Source: Phenylobacterium sp. LH3H17
Lineage (GTDB): Bacteria; Pseudomonadota; Alphaproteobacteria; Caulobacterales; Caulobacteraceae
DNA: 64,000 nucleotides
Reading direction: 5' to 3'
Assembly: GCF_024298925.1 (NCBI RefSeq)
Contig: NZ_CP101283.1
Coordinates: forward strand, 1,803,001-1,867,000
This document shows, one piece after another, positions 26,220 through 34,660 of this stretch. The stretch's first letter is position 1, and each line of letters starts with the position of its first letter. A program made the translations under genes and the position numbers. Below the pieces are notes generated by a model. That model did not search any database, was not told the origin of the DNA, and worked only from the letters and a program-made list of their open reading frames with translations.

Positions 26220-27308
26220 TTGTCCGACCTTTTCCAACCGATGACCTTCGCCCGTGGCCCGGCCATGAAGAACCGCTTCATGCTGGCGCCCCTGACCAAC
26301 CTGCAGAGCCATCCGGACGGCCGGCTGTCGGACGACGAGTTCAAGTGGCTGACCATGCGGGCCCAGGGCGGCTTCGGCCTGACCATGACCTGCGCGGCCC
26401 ATGTCCAGCGGATCGGCCAGGGCTTCCCGGGCCAGCTCGGGGTGTTCGGCGACGAGCATCTTGAGGGCCTGACCCGGCTGGCGAGCGCCATCAAGGCGGC
26501 CGGCAGCGTCGCGGTGATCCAGCTCCATCACGCCGGCATGCGCTCGCCGAAGGACCTGATCGGCGAGGCTCCGGTCTGTCCGTCCGACGAGGCGGAGTTC
26601 GGCGCCCGGGCGCTCACCGAGGCCGAGGTGGCGCAACTCATCGAGGACTTCATCGCCGCGGCGGTGCGCTCGGAGAAGGCGGGTTTCGACGGCGTCGAGC
26701 TGCACGGCGCCCACGGCTATGTGCTCTGCCAGTTCCTTTCGCCGGAGATCAACAAGCGCACCGACCGCTACGGCGGCTCGGCGGAGAACCGGGCCCGGAT
26801 CATCCACGAGATCATCGATGGGGTGCGCGCCCGTTGCCGGCCGGACTTCAACCTCGGCCTGCGCCTGTCGCCGGAACGGTTCGGCCTGCAGCTCGCCGAC
26901 ATCGTCGACCTGGCCCGCGAGCTGATGGCGCAGGGCAAGATCGACTACCTCGACATGTCCCTGTGGGACTACCGCAAGGAGCCCGTGGAAGAGGCGTTCC
27001 AGGGCCGCAGCCTGATGTCCTATTTCACCGAGCTTCCGCGCGGGAATGTTCGCCTGGGCGTGGCCGGCAAGGTGATGACGTCGCAGGACGCCGCCGACTG
27101 CCTGGAGGCCGGCGCGGACTTCGTGCTCATCGGCCGCGCGGCCATCCTGCACCACGACTTCCCGAAGCGGGCGGCCGATCCGGGCTTCCACCCCTTGCCC
27201 CTGCCGGTCACCCGCGAGCACCTGCGCGCCGAGGGCCTGGGCCCGGCCTTCCTCGACTACATGAACACCTGGAAGGGCTTCGTCGTGCAGGAGACGCAGG
27301 ACGCCTAG
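26220..27308 (+). CDS. Old yellow enzyme family NADH:flavin oxidoreductase
   Basis: A 362-residue FMN-dependent TIM-barrel enzyme. Motifs: MKNRFMLAPLTNLQS, VIQLHHAGMRS, GFDGVELHGAHGYVLCQFLSP, NKRTDRYGGSAENR and the phosphate-binding FVLIGRAAILHHDFP. Family members reduce activated alkenes or act as dienoyl-CoA-type reductases; the substrate is open. The TTG at 26220 follows AGGAG by 6 nt and gives the family N-terminus; ATG at 26241 is an alternative. It lies 20 bp after the ArsR gene and is probably co-transcribed. Confidence 0.9.
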   Translation: MSDLFQPMTFARGPAMKNRFMLAPLTNLQSHPDGRLSDDEFKWLTMRAQGGFGLTMTCAAHVQRIGQGFPGQLGVFGDEHLEGLTRLASAIKAAGSVAVIQLHHAGMRSPKDLIGEAPVCPSDEAEFGARALTEAEVAQLIEDFIAAAVRSEKAGFDGVELHGAHGYVLCQFLSPEINKRTDRYGGSAENRARIIHEIIDGVRARCRPDFNLGLRLSPERFGLQLADIVDLARELMAQGKIDYLDMSLWDYRKEPVEEAFQGRSLMSYFTELPRGNVRLGVAGKVMTSQDAADCLEAGADFVLIGRAAILHHDFPKRAADPGFHPLPLPVTREHLRAEGLGPAFLDYMNTWKGFVVQETQDA

Positions 27309-28027
27309 CCGAAGATCCGCATCCGATAGGCGTTCATCGCCGTCTCGCCCAGCTTGTCGACCAGGGCGTAGTTGACGATGGCGCCGACGGGCGCGCCGAT
27401 CACCGGGATCAGCTGGGCGAGCTTGGCCAGGTCGATATGGTCGCGGTACTCCTGCTGGAACTTGCGCCAGTCGAAGTCCTCGAGCGACACCGGGGTCGAG
27501 CCTGTCCGGGTCATAGCCTCGTAGATGGCGTGGCGATGGCCGGGGCTGGAGAAGGCCAGCTGGAAGATCTGCAGGATGTAGAGCCGTTCCGCGGGCCGGT
27601 CGCCGTAGTGGCCGTAAAGGGCGGCGATGTCGAACAGCAGCTTGATCTTCAGCCCGATCAGCGCCGGGAAGTCGGCGGCCGCCAGCAGGAAGCCGCCCGC
27701 GCCCGCGACCCCGCCCTCGGCCGCCGCGGTGGTCCGGTAGAAGGCGATCTTCTCGCGGACCAGGGCCTCGCGTTCGGCGAGGCTTATCCCCAGCATCGGT
27801 TCGGGCGTGGTGATGCCGGCGCCCGTCATGATGCCCCGGGTCATCTGCTCGATGACCCCGGTGATCGCCAGGTGGACCTTCTCGGGGATGGCGCGGTTGA
27901 TGCGGCCCTGCACCGCGCGGGCGGCCTGGCCCACGACTCCCGGCTTCTTCAGGATCTTGCGCTTCCAGGCGGCGAGTTCGGCGCGGGCCTGGACCTCGTA
28001 GTCACGCTCACTTGGGGCTTCGCTCAT
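27305..28027 (-). CDS. EcsC family protein
   Basis: A 240-residue protein matching the EcsC family: a charged N-terminus (QARAELAAWKRKILKKPG), GVAGAGGFLLAAADFPALIGLKIKLLFDIAALYG in the middle (given here only as the AADFPALIGLK landmark) and a C-terminal LIPVIGAPVGAIVNYALVD. A hydrophobic stretch suggests peripheral membrane association. EcsC is named after a gene in a Bacillus ABC transporter operon, but its role is unknown. It overlaps the stop of the dioxygenase gene by 4 bp, so it is the last gene of a four-gene operon, and its own stop touches that of the convergent oxidoreductase. Confidence 0.85.
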   Translation of the reverse strand: MSEAPSERDYEVQARAELAAWKRKILKKPGVVGQAARAVQGRINRAIPEKVHLAITGVIEQMTRGIMTGAGITTPEPMLGISLAEREALVREKIAFYRTTAAAEGGVAGAGGFLLAAADFPALIGLKIKLLFDIAALYGHYGDRPAERLYILQIFQLAFSSPGHRHAIYEAMTRTGSTPVSLEDFDWRKFQQEYRDHIDLAKLAQLIPVIGAPVGAIVNYALVDKLGETAMNAYRMRIFG

Positions 28028-28947
28028 TTGGTCAGGCCGATGGCCTTCAGCCGCTCGTCGAGGAACTCACCGGCGGTGATCGGCGGGAACTTCGCGCCTT
28101 GCCCGACGCAGGAGGGCAGGACCTCCAGCGAGGTGGCCGAGGTCGGGTGCAGGAAGAACGGCATCGAATAGCGGCTGACGTTCGGGCCCTCGGGATTGAC
28201 CACCCGGTGGGTCGTGGATGGGATCACCCCGTTGGTCAGGCGCTGCAGCATGTCGCCGCTATCGACGATCAGGTTGCTCTGGGCGGTCTCCACCGGCAGC
28301 CAGGTCCCGTCGCGGTCCAGCAGCTGCAGGCCCGCCCCCTTGGCGGCCACCAGGATGGTGATGAAGTTGATGTCCTCGTGCGCCGCCGAGCGCACGCATT
28401 CGGGGTCGGCGTCGCCAGGGATCGGCGGATAGTGCAGCACCCGCAGGATCGAGGTTCCGTCGGCCACCAGCGGATCGAAATAGTCCTCCTCCAGGCCGAG
28501 CCTGGGGGCGAGCGCGCGCAGCAGCAGGCGGCCCGTCTCGTCCAGGCCGGCGAACAGGGCCGAGAAGGTCGCCTTGAACTCCGGCGCGCCATCGGGCCAG
28601 ACATTGGGCGGCAGGTCCTCGGCCAGGTCCGGGCGCGGCTCGCGGCCGATCTGCCAGAACTCCTTGAGGTCGGCGTGCGGATTGTCCTTGGCGTGCTCGA
28701 CCCCGAACGGAGTGTAGCCGCGCAGGCCCTTGGCGTGGCGGCGCTTCTGCGCCTCCGGCTGGGCGAAGACCTGTTCGGCCAGGCCATAGGCCCGATTCAG
28801 CAGCCCCACCGGGACGTTGTGGTCCTTCAGGATGATGAAGCCGTAGTCCTGCAGGCCGGCCATCAGCGCGTCGGAGAACCGCGCGCGCTCGGCGTCGCCG
28901 CCCTGCGTGAAGGATTTCAGGCTAAGTTCGGGAACCTGTCGGGTCAT
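28024..28947 (-). CDS. 2-oxoglutarate/Fe(II)-dependent dioxygenase (isopenicillin N synthase family)
   Basis: A 307-residue enzyme with an N-terminal non-haem dioxygenase domain (ELSLKSFTQGGDAERARF, GFIILKDHNVP) and a jelly-roll core. The iron ligands are the HxD of SAAHEDINFITIL and the distal His of STTHRVVNP; the 2-oxoglutarate-binding RxS follows in VSRYSMPFF. The substrate is not predictable. It overlaps the ribokinase gene upstream and the EcsC gene downstream by 4 bp each, so its position in a nucleoside/ribose operon is the main clue to role. Confidence 0.9.
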   Translation of the reverse strand: MTRQVPELSLKSFTQGGDAERARFSDALMAGLQDYGFIILKDHNVPVGLLNRAYGLAEQVFAQPEAQKRRHAKGLRGYTPFGVEHAKDNPHADLKEFWQIGREPRPDLAEDLPPNVWPDGAPEFKATFSALFAGLDETGRLLLRALAPRLGLEEDYFDPLVADGTSILRVLHYPPIPGDADPECVRSAAHEDINFITILVAAKGAGLQLLDRDGTWLPVETAQSNLIVDSGDMLQRLTNGVIPSTTHRVVNPEGPNVSRYSMPFFLHPTSATSLEVLPSCVGQGAKFPPITAGEFLDERLKAIGLTK

Positions 28948-29792
28948 AGCAGAGCCTCGACCTCGGACCGAAGGGGCAGGGAGGGCTGGGCGCCGGCCCG
29001 GGTCGCGGCGAGCGCGCCGGCCGCGCAGGCGAAGGCGAGCGCCTCGCCCAGCGGGCGCTCCTCCAGCAAGGCCAGGGTCAGGGCGCCGACGAAGGTGTCG
29101 CCCGCGCCGGTGGTGTCGACAACCTCGACCTTGGGCGGGCTCGCCGAGGCCAGCAGCTCGCCGCCGCGCCGCAACTCCGCGCCGCGCGCGCCGAGGGTCA
29201 CGGCCACCAGGCCGCGGGCTCGATGGATCTGTTCGCCGTAGAAGGCCGCCTCGGTCTCGTTCACCACGATCAGGTCGGCGCGCTGGAACAGGGCGTCCGG
29301 GATGGCTGCTGCGGGGGCGAGGTTCAGGCAGACGAAGCCCTCAGCCTGGGCTACCGCCTTCACCACGGTGGCCAGCGGGATCTCCAGTTGGCAGATCAGG
29401 GCGCCGGCAGGCAGGACGCCCAGACGCTCGGGGGTGAAGGCCGCGTTCGCGCCGGACGCCACCACGATCTGGTTCTCGCCGGTTTCCGAGACCGCGATCA
29501 GGGCGACGCCCGTCGGCGCGCCAGGGTCGCGCGCGACACCCGACAGGTCGACGCCGGCGGCGGTCAGCAGGGCCAGGGCCTCGTCGGCCATGGCGTCGTC
29601 GCCGACCCGGGCGATGAGGGTAACCGAAGCGCCCAGCCGCTGGGCCGCCAGCGCCTGGTTGGCGCCCTTGCCGCCGGGATGGCGGGCGAGCACCGCGCCG
29701 GTCACCGTCTCGCCCGGCGCGGGCAGGGTCTTGCCGGTGGCCACCAGGTCCAGGTTGACCGAACCGACAACGGTGATGGCCGGGCCGGTCAT
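28944..29792 (-). CDS. rbsK: Ribokinase (PfkB family)
   Basis: A 282-residue sugar kinase: TVVGSVNLDLVATG, then HPGGKGANQALAAQRLGA, the INQIVVASGAN-like ENQIVVASGANA, and the C-terminal DTTGAGDTFVGAL with the catalytic Asp. It phosphorylates ribose to ribose 5-phosphate. The ATG at 29792 overlaps the nucleoside hydrolase stop (ATGA). Together the two enzymes would turn ribonucleosides into free base and ribose 5-phosphate. Confidence 0.9.
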   Translation of the reverse strand: MTGPAITVVGSVNLDLVATGKTLPAPGETVTGAVLARHPGGKGANQALAAQRLGASVTLIARVGDDAMADEALALLTAAGVDLSGVARDPGAPTGVALIAVSETGENQIVVASGANAAFTPERLGVLPAGALICQLEIPLATVVKAVAQAEGFVCLNLAPAAAIPDALFQRADLIVVNETEAAFYGEQIHRARGLVAVTLGARGAELRRGGELLASASPPKVEVVDTTGAGDTFVGALTLALLEERPLGEALAFACAAGALAATRAGAQPSLPLRSEVEALL

Positions 29793-30721
29793 TGGCCGCC
29801 GAGCCGTTCGTTCAGCAGGGCGAAGACGCCGTCGGCGTCGACCTCGGTCACCCACTGGATGGTGGCCGCGCCAGGATCGGCCAGGCGGAACTCCACGGCG
29901 GTGTGGCCAAGCGTCAGGGCCGAGCCGGTTTCGACCTCCAGCTTGCAGGGCCGGGCGGTGAACAGCTTCGGCGCCAGGATGTAGGCGATGACGCAGGGGT
30001 CGTGCAGCGGCGCGCTCCTGCCCCCCACGATGTCGCGCTCGATGCCGTTGGAGAAGTCGATCACCTCGGCGGCGGCCCGCGCCGCCGGCGTGCCCAGGGC
30101 GCGGATGGCGGCCACCCGTTCGGCGGTGGCGCGCGCCTGGTGGGTGGCGTCAAGGCCCAGGACCACGCAGCGGCAGCCCGAGGCGAACACCACCTGGGCC
30201 GCGTGCGGGTCGGCATAGATGTTGTACTCGGCCGAGGCCGTGATGTTGCCGCCCTCGGTCCTGGCGCCGCCCATCACCACCACCTGGGCCAGCCGGCCGA
30301 CGATCGCCGGCTCGCGGATGAAGGCCAGCGCCACATTGGTCATCGGCCCGGTGACGGCCAGGGTGACGCTGCCGGCGGGCTCTCCCATCACGGTCTCGAT
30401 GATGACGTCGGCGGCGTGGCCCGGCGCGAGCGGCGCGGCCGGTTCGAACACCGTCAGGTCGCCCAGTCCGGATTCGCCGTGGAAATGGTCGGCATCGACC
30501 GGCGGGCGGAAGAGGGGCCGGGCGGAGCCGGCATGGACGGGCACATCCTCGCGGCCGGCGATCTGTCGGATGATCCGGGCGTTCCGGGCGGTCAGGTCCG
30601 CGCCGACATTCCCCCCCACGGTGGTCACCGCGAGGATCTCGAGGTCCCGCGAGCCGAAGGCCAGGAGGAGGGCGACCGCGTCGTCGACGCCCGGGTCGCA
30701 ATCGATGATGAGCTTTGTCAC
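29789..30721 (-). CDS. Inosine/uridine-preferring nucleoside hydrolase
   Basis: A 310-residue hydrolase cleaving ribonucleosides to base and ribose. The N-terminal calcium-binding signature IIDCDPGVDDAVAL, VTTVGGNVG, VVVMGGARTEGGNITASAEYN and APLHDPCVIAY match the IunH/Rih family. GTG at 30721 is chosen because it places the start directly before TKLIIDCDPG; a TTG at 30757 is possible and neither has a strong ribosome-binding site. It is the first gene of the hydrolase-ribokinase-dioxygenase-EcsC operon. Confidence 0.9.
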   Translation of the reverse strand: MTKLIIDCDPGVDDAVALLLAFGSRDLEILAVTTVGGNVGADLTARNARIIRQIAGREDVPVHAGSARPLFRPPVDADHFHGESGLGDLTVFEPAAPLAPGHAADVIIETVMGEPAGSVTLAVTGPMTNVALAFIREPAIVGRLAQVVVMGGARTEGGNITASAEYNIYADPHAAQVVFASGCRCVVLGLDATHQARATAERVAAIRALGTPAARAAAEVIDFSNGIERDIVGGRSAPLHDPCVIAYILAPKLFTARPCKLEVETGSALTLGHTAVEFRLADPGAATIQWVTEVDADGVFALLNERLGGQ

Positions 30722-30775
30722 CAGCCCATTGTCGTGGAATTCGGGGGGCGAGGGCAAGCCGCCCGGCCCGCCGAC

Positions 30776-31501
30776 CTAGTGGGCGGCGGGGGCTTCGGGC
30801 TTGATGTCGAGGAAGTCGGGCATGAAGGCGTTGTAGGCCGCCGTGTGGCCCAGGTCGCTGACGATGTCCTGGTGGCCTTGCCACATCATGTGAAGGGCCA
30901 CGTACAGCACGATCGCAAGGCCGATATAGCCGATCCAGCGATAGCGGTGCAGAAGGCGGGCGATATAGGTCGCGGCCACGCCCATCAGGGCGATGGAGAG
31001 CAGAAGGCCGAACACCAGGATGGCCGGGTGCTCGCGCGCCGCGCCCGCCACCGCCAGCACGTTGTCCAGCGACATGGACAGGTCGGCGATCAGGATCTGG
31101 GTGAAGGCCGCCTTGAAGGTCTTCGGCTGCTTGGACGCCACGGCGCTAGAGGGTTCGGTGGTCGGGTCGTCGTCCATGGCCGCCTCGGCGGCGGCCTCCT
31201 CTGGCTCGGCCTGCTCGCGCAGTTCGCGCCACATCTTCCAGCACACCCAGAGCAGCAGCAGCCCGCCGGCGAGCAGCAGGCCGACGATGCCAAGCAGCTG
31301 GGCGGTGATCAGGGCGAAGCCGATCCGCATGGTCACGGCCGCGGCCAGACCCCACAGGATCGCCTTCTTCCGCTGCTCCGGCGGCAGGCCGGCGGCGGCC
31401 AGGCCGACGGCCACGGCGTTGTCCCCGGCCAGGACCAGGTCGATCATGAGGACGGAGAGCAGGGCCGCGAAGGCGCCGGGTGCAAACAGGGTTTCCAACA
31501 T
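30776..31501 (-). CDS. TerC/YjbE family integral membrane protein
   Basis: A 241-residue membrane protein with about seven helices in two homologous halves. The conserved acidic positions are in MIDLVLAGDNAVAVG (first half) and IADLSMSLDNVLAVAGA (second half). An acidic, Glu/Ala-rich loop separates them (about 110-130). TerC-family members of this type are implicated in manganese efflux or metal loading during secretion. The ATG at 31501 follows AGGG by 6 nt. No manganese-sensing riboswitch was recognised upstream, where the gap is only 71 bp. Confidence 0.88.
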   Translation of the reverse strand: MLETLFAPGAFAALLSVLMIDLVLAGDNAVAVGLAAAGLPPEQRKKAILWGLAAAVTMRIGFALITAQLLGIVGLLLAGGLLLLWVCWKMWRELREQAEPEEAAAEAAMDDDPTTEPSSAVASKQPKTFKAAFTQILIADLSMSLDNVLAVAGAAREHPAILVFGLLLSIALMGVAATYIARLLHRYRWIGYIGLAIVLYVALHMMWQGHQDIVSDLGHTAAYNAFMPDFLDIKPEAPAAH

Positions 31502-31572
31502 CGCGCCCTGAATGCGACAGCCGGCCGGCCTCCGCAACCGCCTATGGTCGTGGATCGGCGAAAATTACCGCC

Positions 31573-32370
31573 CTAGCCTCGGGTACGTGTCGCCTCATAG
31601 AGCGCGACCGCCGCCGCGGCCGACACATTGAGGCTCTCGAAGCCGCCCGGCATGTCGATCCGGGCCAGCTCGTCGCAGTGCTCCGCCACGAGCCGCCGCA
31701 GGCCTTCGCCCTCGGAGCCCAGCACCAGCACGGTGGGGGTTCCGTCGAGCGCCTGTTCCAGGGTCTTCTCCGCCCCGCCGTCCAGGCCCACGGCCCGCCA
31801 GCCCATTTCGGCCAGCTCTTCCAGGGCCCGGGACAGATTGATCACCCGCGCCGAGGGAATCATGTCCACGGCGCCGGCGGCGGCCTTGGCGAGCGCCCCG
31901 GCCAGCTTGGGGGCGTGGCGGTCCTGCAGGATCACGCCGCTGGCCCCGAAGGCCGCGGCCGAGCGCAGGATGGCGCCGACGTTCTGCGGATCGGTCACCT
32001 GGTCCAGCATCAGCAGCACGGCGCCGGGCTTGGGTTCGAAGGCGTCCAGGCCCCAGGCCTGCAGGTGCGGGATGCGCAGCGCCACCCCCTGGTGGACCGC
32101 CCCGGCGGGCAGGTTGGCGCCGATCGCCTGGGGGTCGAGGGTCTCCAGAATCTTCTGGCGACCGAATCTCTGCTCGATCTCCTTGGCCCGCTCGGCGGTG
32201 GCCAGAAGGCGCATCGGATGCTCGCGGGCGGTGTTGGCCAGGGCCGCGCTTACCGCATGCCAGCCCCACAGCCAGTCGTCGGAGACGTTATCGGGCTTGC
32301 GGTTGAAGGGTCTGGGCCCGCCCTTTTTGCCGGCCTTCCAGGGCGCGTTGCGTTCGCGGGATGAGGACAC
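31573..32370 (-). CDS. rlmB: 23S rRNA 2'-O-ribose methyltransferase, TrmH/RlmB family
   Basis: A 265-residue SPOUT methyltransferase: a basic N-terminal extension, an L30e-like substrate-binding domain (WGWHAVSAALANTAREHPMRLL), then motif 1 LDQVTDPQNVGAILRSAAAFGA, motif 2 TVLVLGSEGEGLRRLV and motif 3 GGFESLNVSAAAAVALYE (deep trefoil knot). RlmB methylates G2251 in E. coli 23S rRNA; the exact target here is inferred. Its start at 32370 overlaps the predicted spacer of the divergent tRNA-Tyr promoter. Confidence 0.88.
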   Translation of the reverse strand: MSSSRERNAPWKAGKKGGPRPFNRKPDNVSDDWLWGWHAVSAALANTAREHPMRLLATAERAKEIEQRFGRQKILETLDPQAIGANLPAGAVHQGVALRIPHLQAWGLDAFEPKPGAVLLMLDQVTDPQNVGAILRSAAAFGASGVILQDRHAPKLAGALAKAAAGAVDMIPSARVINLSRALEELAEMGWRAVGLDGGAEKTLEQALDGTPTVLVLGSEGEGLRRLVAEHCDELARIDMPGGFESLNVSAAAAVALYEATRTRG

Positions 32371-32376
32371 TATAAG
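32348..32376 (+). promoter_or_regulatory. Predicted promoter of the tRNA-Tyr-tRNA-Gly-tuf1 unit
   Basis: TTGCGT (32348-32353), a 17-bp spacer and TATAAG (32371-32376), about 86 bp before mature tRNA-Tyr. The -35 and spacer overlap the first codons of the divergent rlmB gene. Confidence 0.65.
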
Positions 32377-32462
32377 ACGCGCTCCAAATTGGGGGCCGGA
32401 CGGTTCCTTCGCTCACGCGACGGAACATTTGTCCAGGCTTTCGATGTGGTTCCGAGCGCGCT

Positions 32463-32548
32463 GGGGGAATGTCCCGAGTGGCAAAGGGGGGGGACTGTAA
32501 ATCCCCTGGCGTACGCCTTCGTAGGTTCGAGTCCTACTTCCCCCACCA
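32463..32548 (+). tRNA. tRNA-Tyr (anticodon GTA)
   Basis: A class II tRNA with a long variable arm. Acceptor GGGGGAA/TTCCCCC, anticodon loop CTGTAAA (GTA), T-arm GTAGG TTCGAGT CCTAC, and encoded CCA at 32546-32548. It is the first RNA of the tRNA-Tyr, tRNA-Gly, tuf1 unit. Confidence 0.97.
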
Positions 32549-32599
32549 CGCCTCGGAGCGATCTGTTCAAGGAGACTGGCGCGACGCCGCGCATCTTCG

Positions 32600-32673
32600 G
32601 CGGGTATAGCACAATGGTAGTGCAGCAGCCTTCCAAGCTGAATATGCGGGTTCGATTCCCGCTACCCGCTCCA
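32600..32673 (+). tRNA. tRNA-Gly (anticodon TCC)
   Basis: A 74-nt tRNA: acceptor GCGGGTA/TACCCGC, anticodon loop CTTCCAA (TCC), T-arm GCGGG TTCGATT CCCGC, and encoded CCA. It lies 51 bp after tRNA-Tyr and 28 bp before the tuf1 ATG, so the mRNA for tuf1 is released by tRNA 3' processing. Confidence 0.97.
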
Positions 32674-32701
32674 ACTAACCTCAAACGCCCGCAGGACCCC
32701 G

Positions 32702-33892
<1,191 letters not shown>

Positions 33893-33918
33893 CCGATCGC
33901 GCCACACCGAAGCGAAGA

Positions 33919-33949
33919 GGCCGCCGGAGCGATCCGGCGGCCTTTTTGT
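33919..33949 (+). terminator. Rho-independent terminator after tuf1
   Basis: A 10-bp stem GGCCGCCGGA / TCCGGCGGCC (33919-33928, 33933-33942) with a GCGA (GNRA) tetraloop, followed by TTTTTGTTT. The left end of the stem belongs to the tract identical between the tuf copies; the rest is copy-specific. Confidence 0.93.
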
Positions 33950-33954
33950 TTGGA

Positions 33955-34593
33955 TCAGTAAGGCCTGTCGTAAGGCCTGTCGTAGGGGCGGTCGTAGTCG
34001 CGATCCACTGGACGCATGGAGGTCACCGCCTCGCCCAGGCCGTAGCGGCGCAGGTCTGCGACGTCGCGGTCGAAAATCTGGCAGCGGCCACGGAAGTCCT
34101 TGTCGCTGCAGACCTCCCAGGCCCCGCGCCCGCGGATGCGCAGGCTCATGGCGCGGTCGTTGTACTGACGCGGCAGGTTGGTGATCTCACGCCGGCTGTC
34201 GAGGATCTGGGCGCGGAACTCGGGAGCCCCGAAGAGCGTGATCGAACTGCGGCCTCCGCCGCCGCCCCAAGGTGGGCGTCCGCCGTCGTCACCGCCGCCC
34301 CAGGGCGGTCGGCCGCCGTCGTCGTTGTACTGGATGCAGACCAGACGCCCGTCACGATTGTCGATCTCCCCGCACCCGTCGAAGCGCAGGCTGGTCGATT
34401 GCACCCGCCCACGGTTGTCACGGCACTGGGCGGTGACAACTGCGTCGCGGCCGAAGCCGTAGGTGCTGACGTTCTGGCAGGTGCGCCAATAGTCGCCGGC
34501 CGGCGGGGAGGCCCCGCGTATGTCGGCTTGCGCAAACGCGGAACCGGCGCCGAGCGCGGCGACCGCGGCAACCAAGGCAATCGTGAGTTTCAT
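33955..34593 (-). CDS. Secreted protein with CVNH-like and beta/gamma-crystallin-like domains
   Basis: A 212-residue exported protein. A signal peptide (about 1-21, cleavage after AFA) is followed by a CVNH (cyanovirin-N homology)-like domain at about 33-88: [40 protein letters not shown] linker carries two copies of [11 protein letters not shown] (91-113). Then comes a beta/gamma-crystallin-like domain at about 117-196: [48 protein letters not shown]. The tail is a threefold DRPY repeat (201-212). CVNH domains often bind glycans and crystallin domains often bind calcium or stabilise envelopes; the function here is not known. The ATG at 34593 follows GGGAGG by 8 nt. Confidence 0.8.
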   Translation of the reverse strand: MKLTIALVAAVAALGAGSAFAQADIRGASPPAGDYWRTCQNVSTYGFGRDAVVTAQCRDNRGRVQSTSLRFDGCGEIDNRDGRLVCIQYNDDGGRPPWGGGDDGGRPPWGGGGGRSSITLFGAPEFRAQILDSRREITNLPRQYNDRAMSLRIRGRGAWEVCSDKDFRGRCQIFDRDVADLRRYGLGEAVTSMRPVDRDYDRPYDRPYDRPY

Positions 34594-34660
34594 GTCCAAG
34601 CCTCCCAGTTGACGACGAGCTTAGATGCCTCGATCCCCGAGGCAAGCGCAGGCTGCGCCG

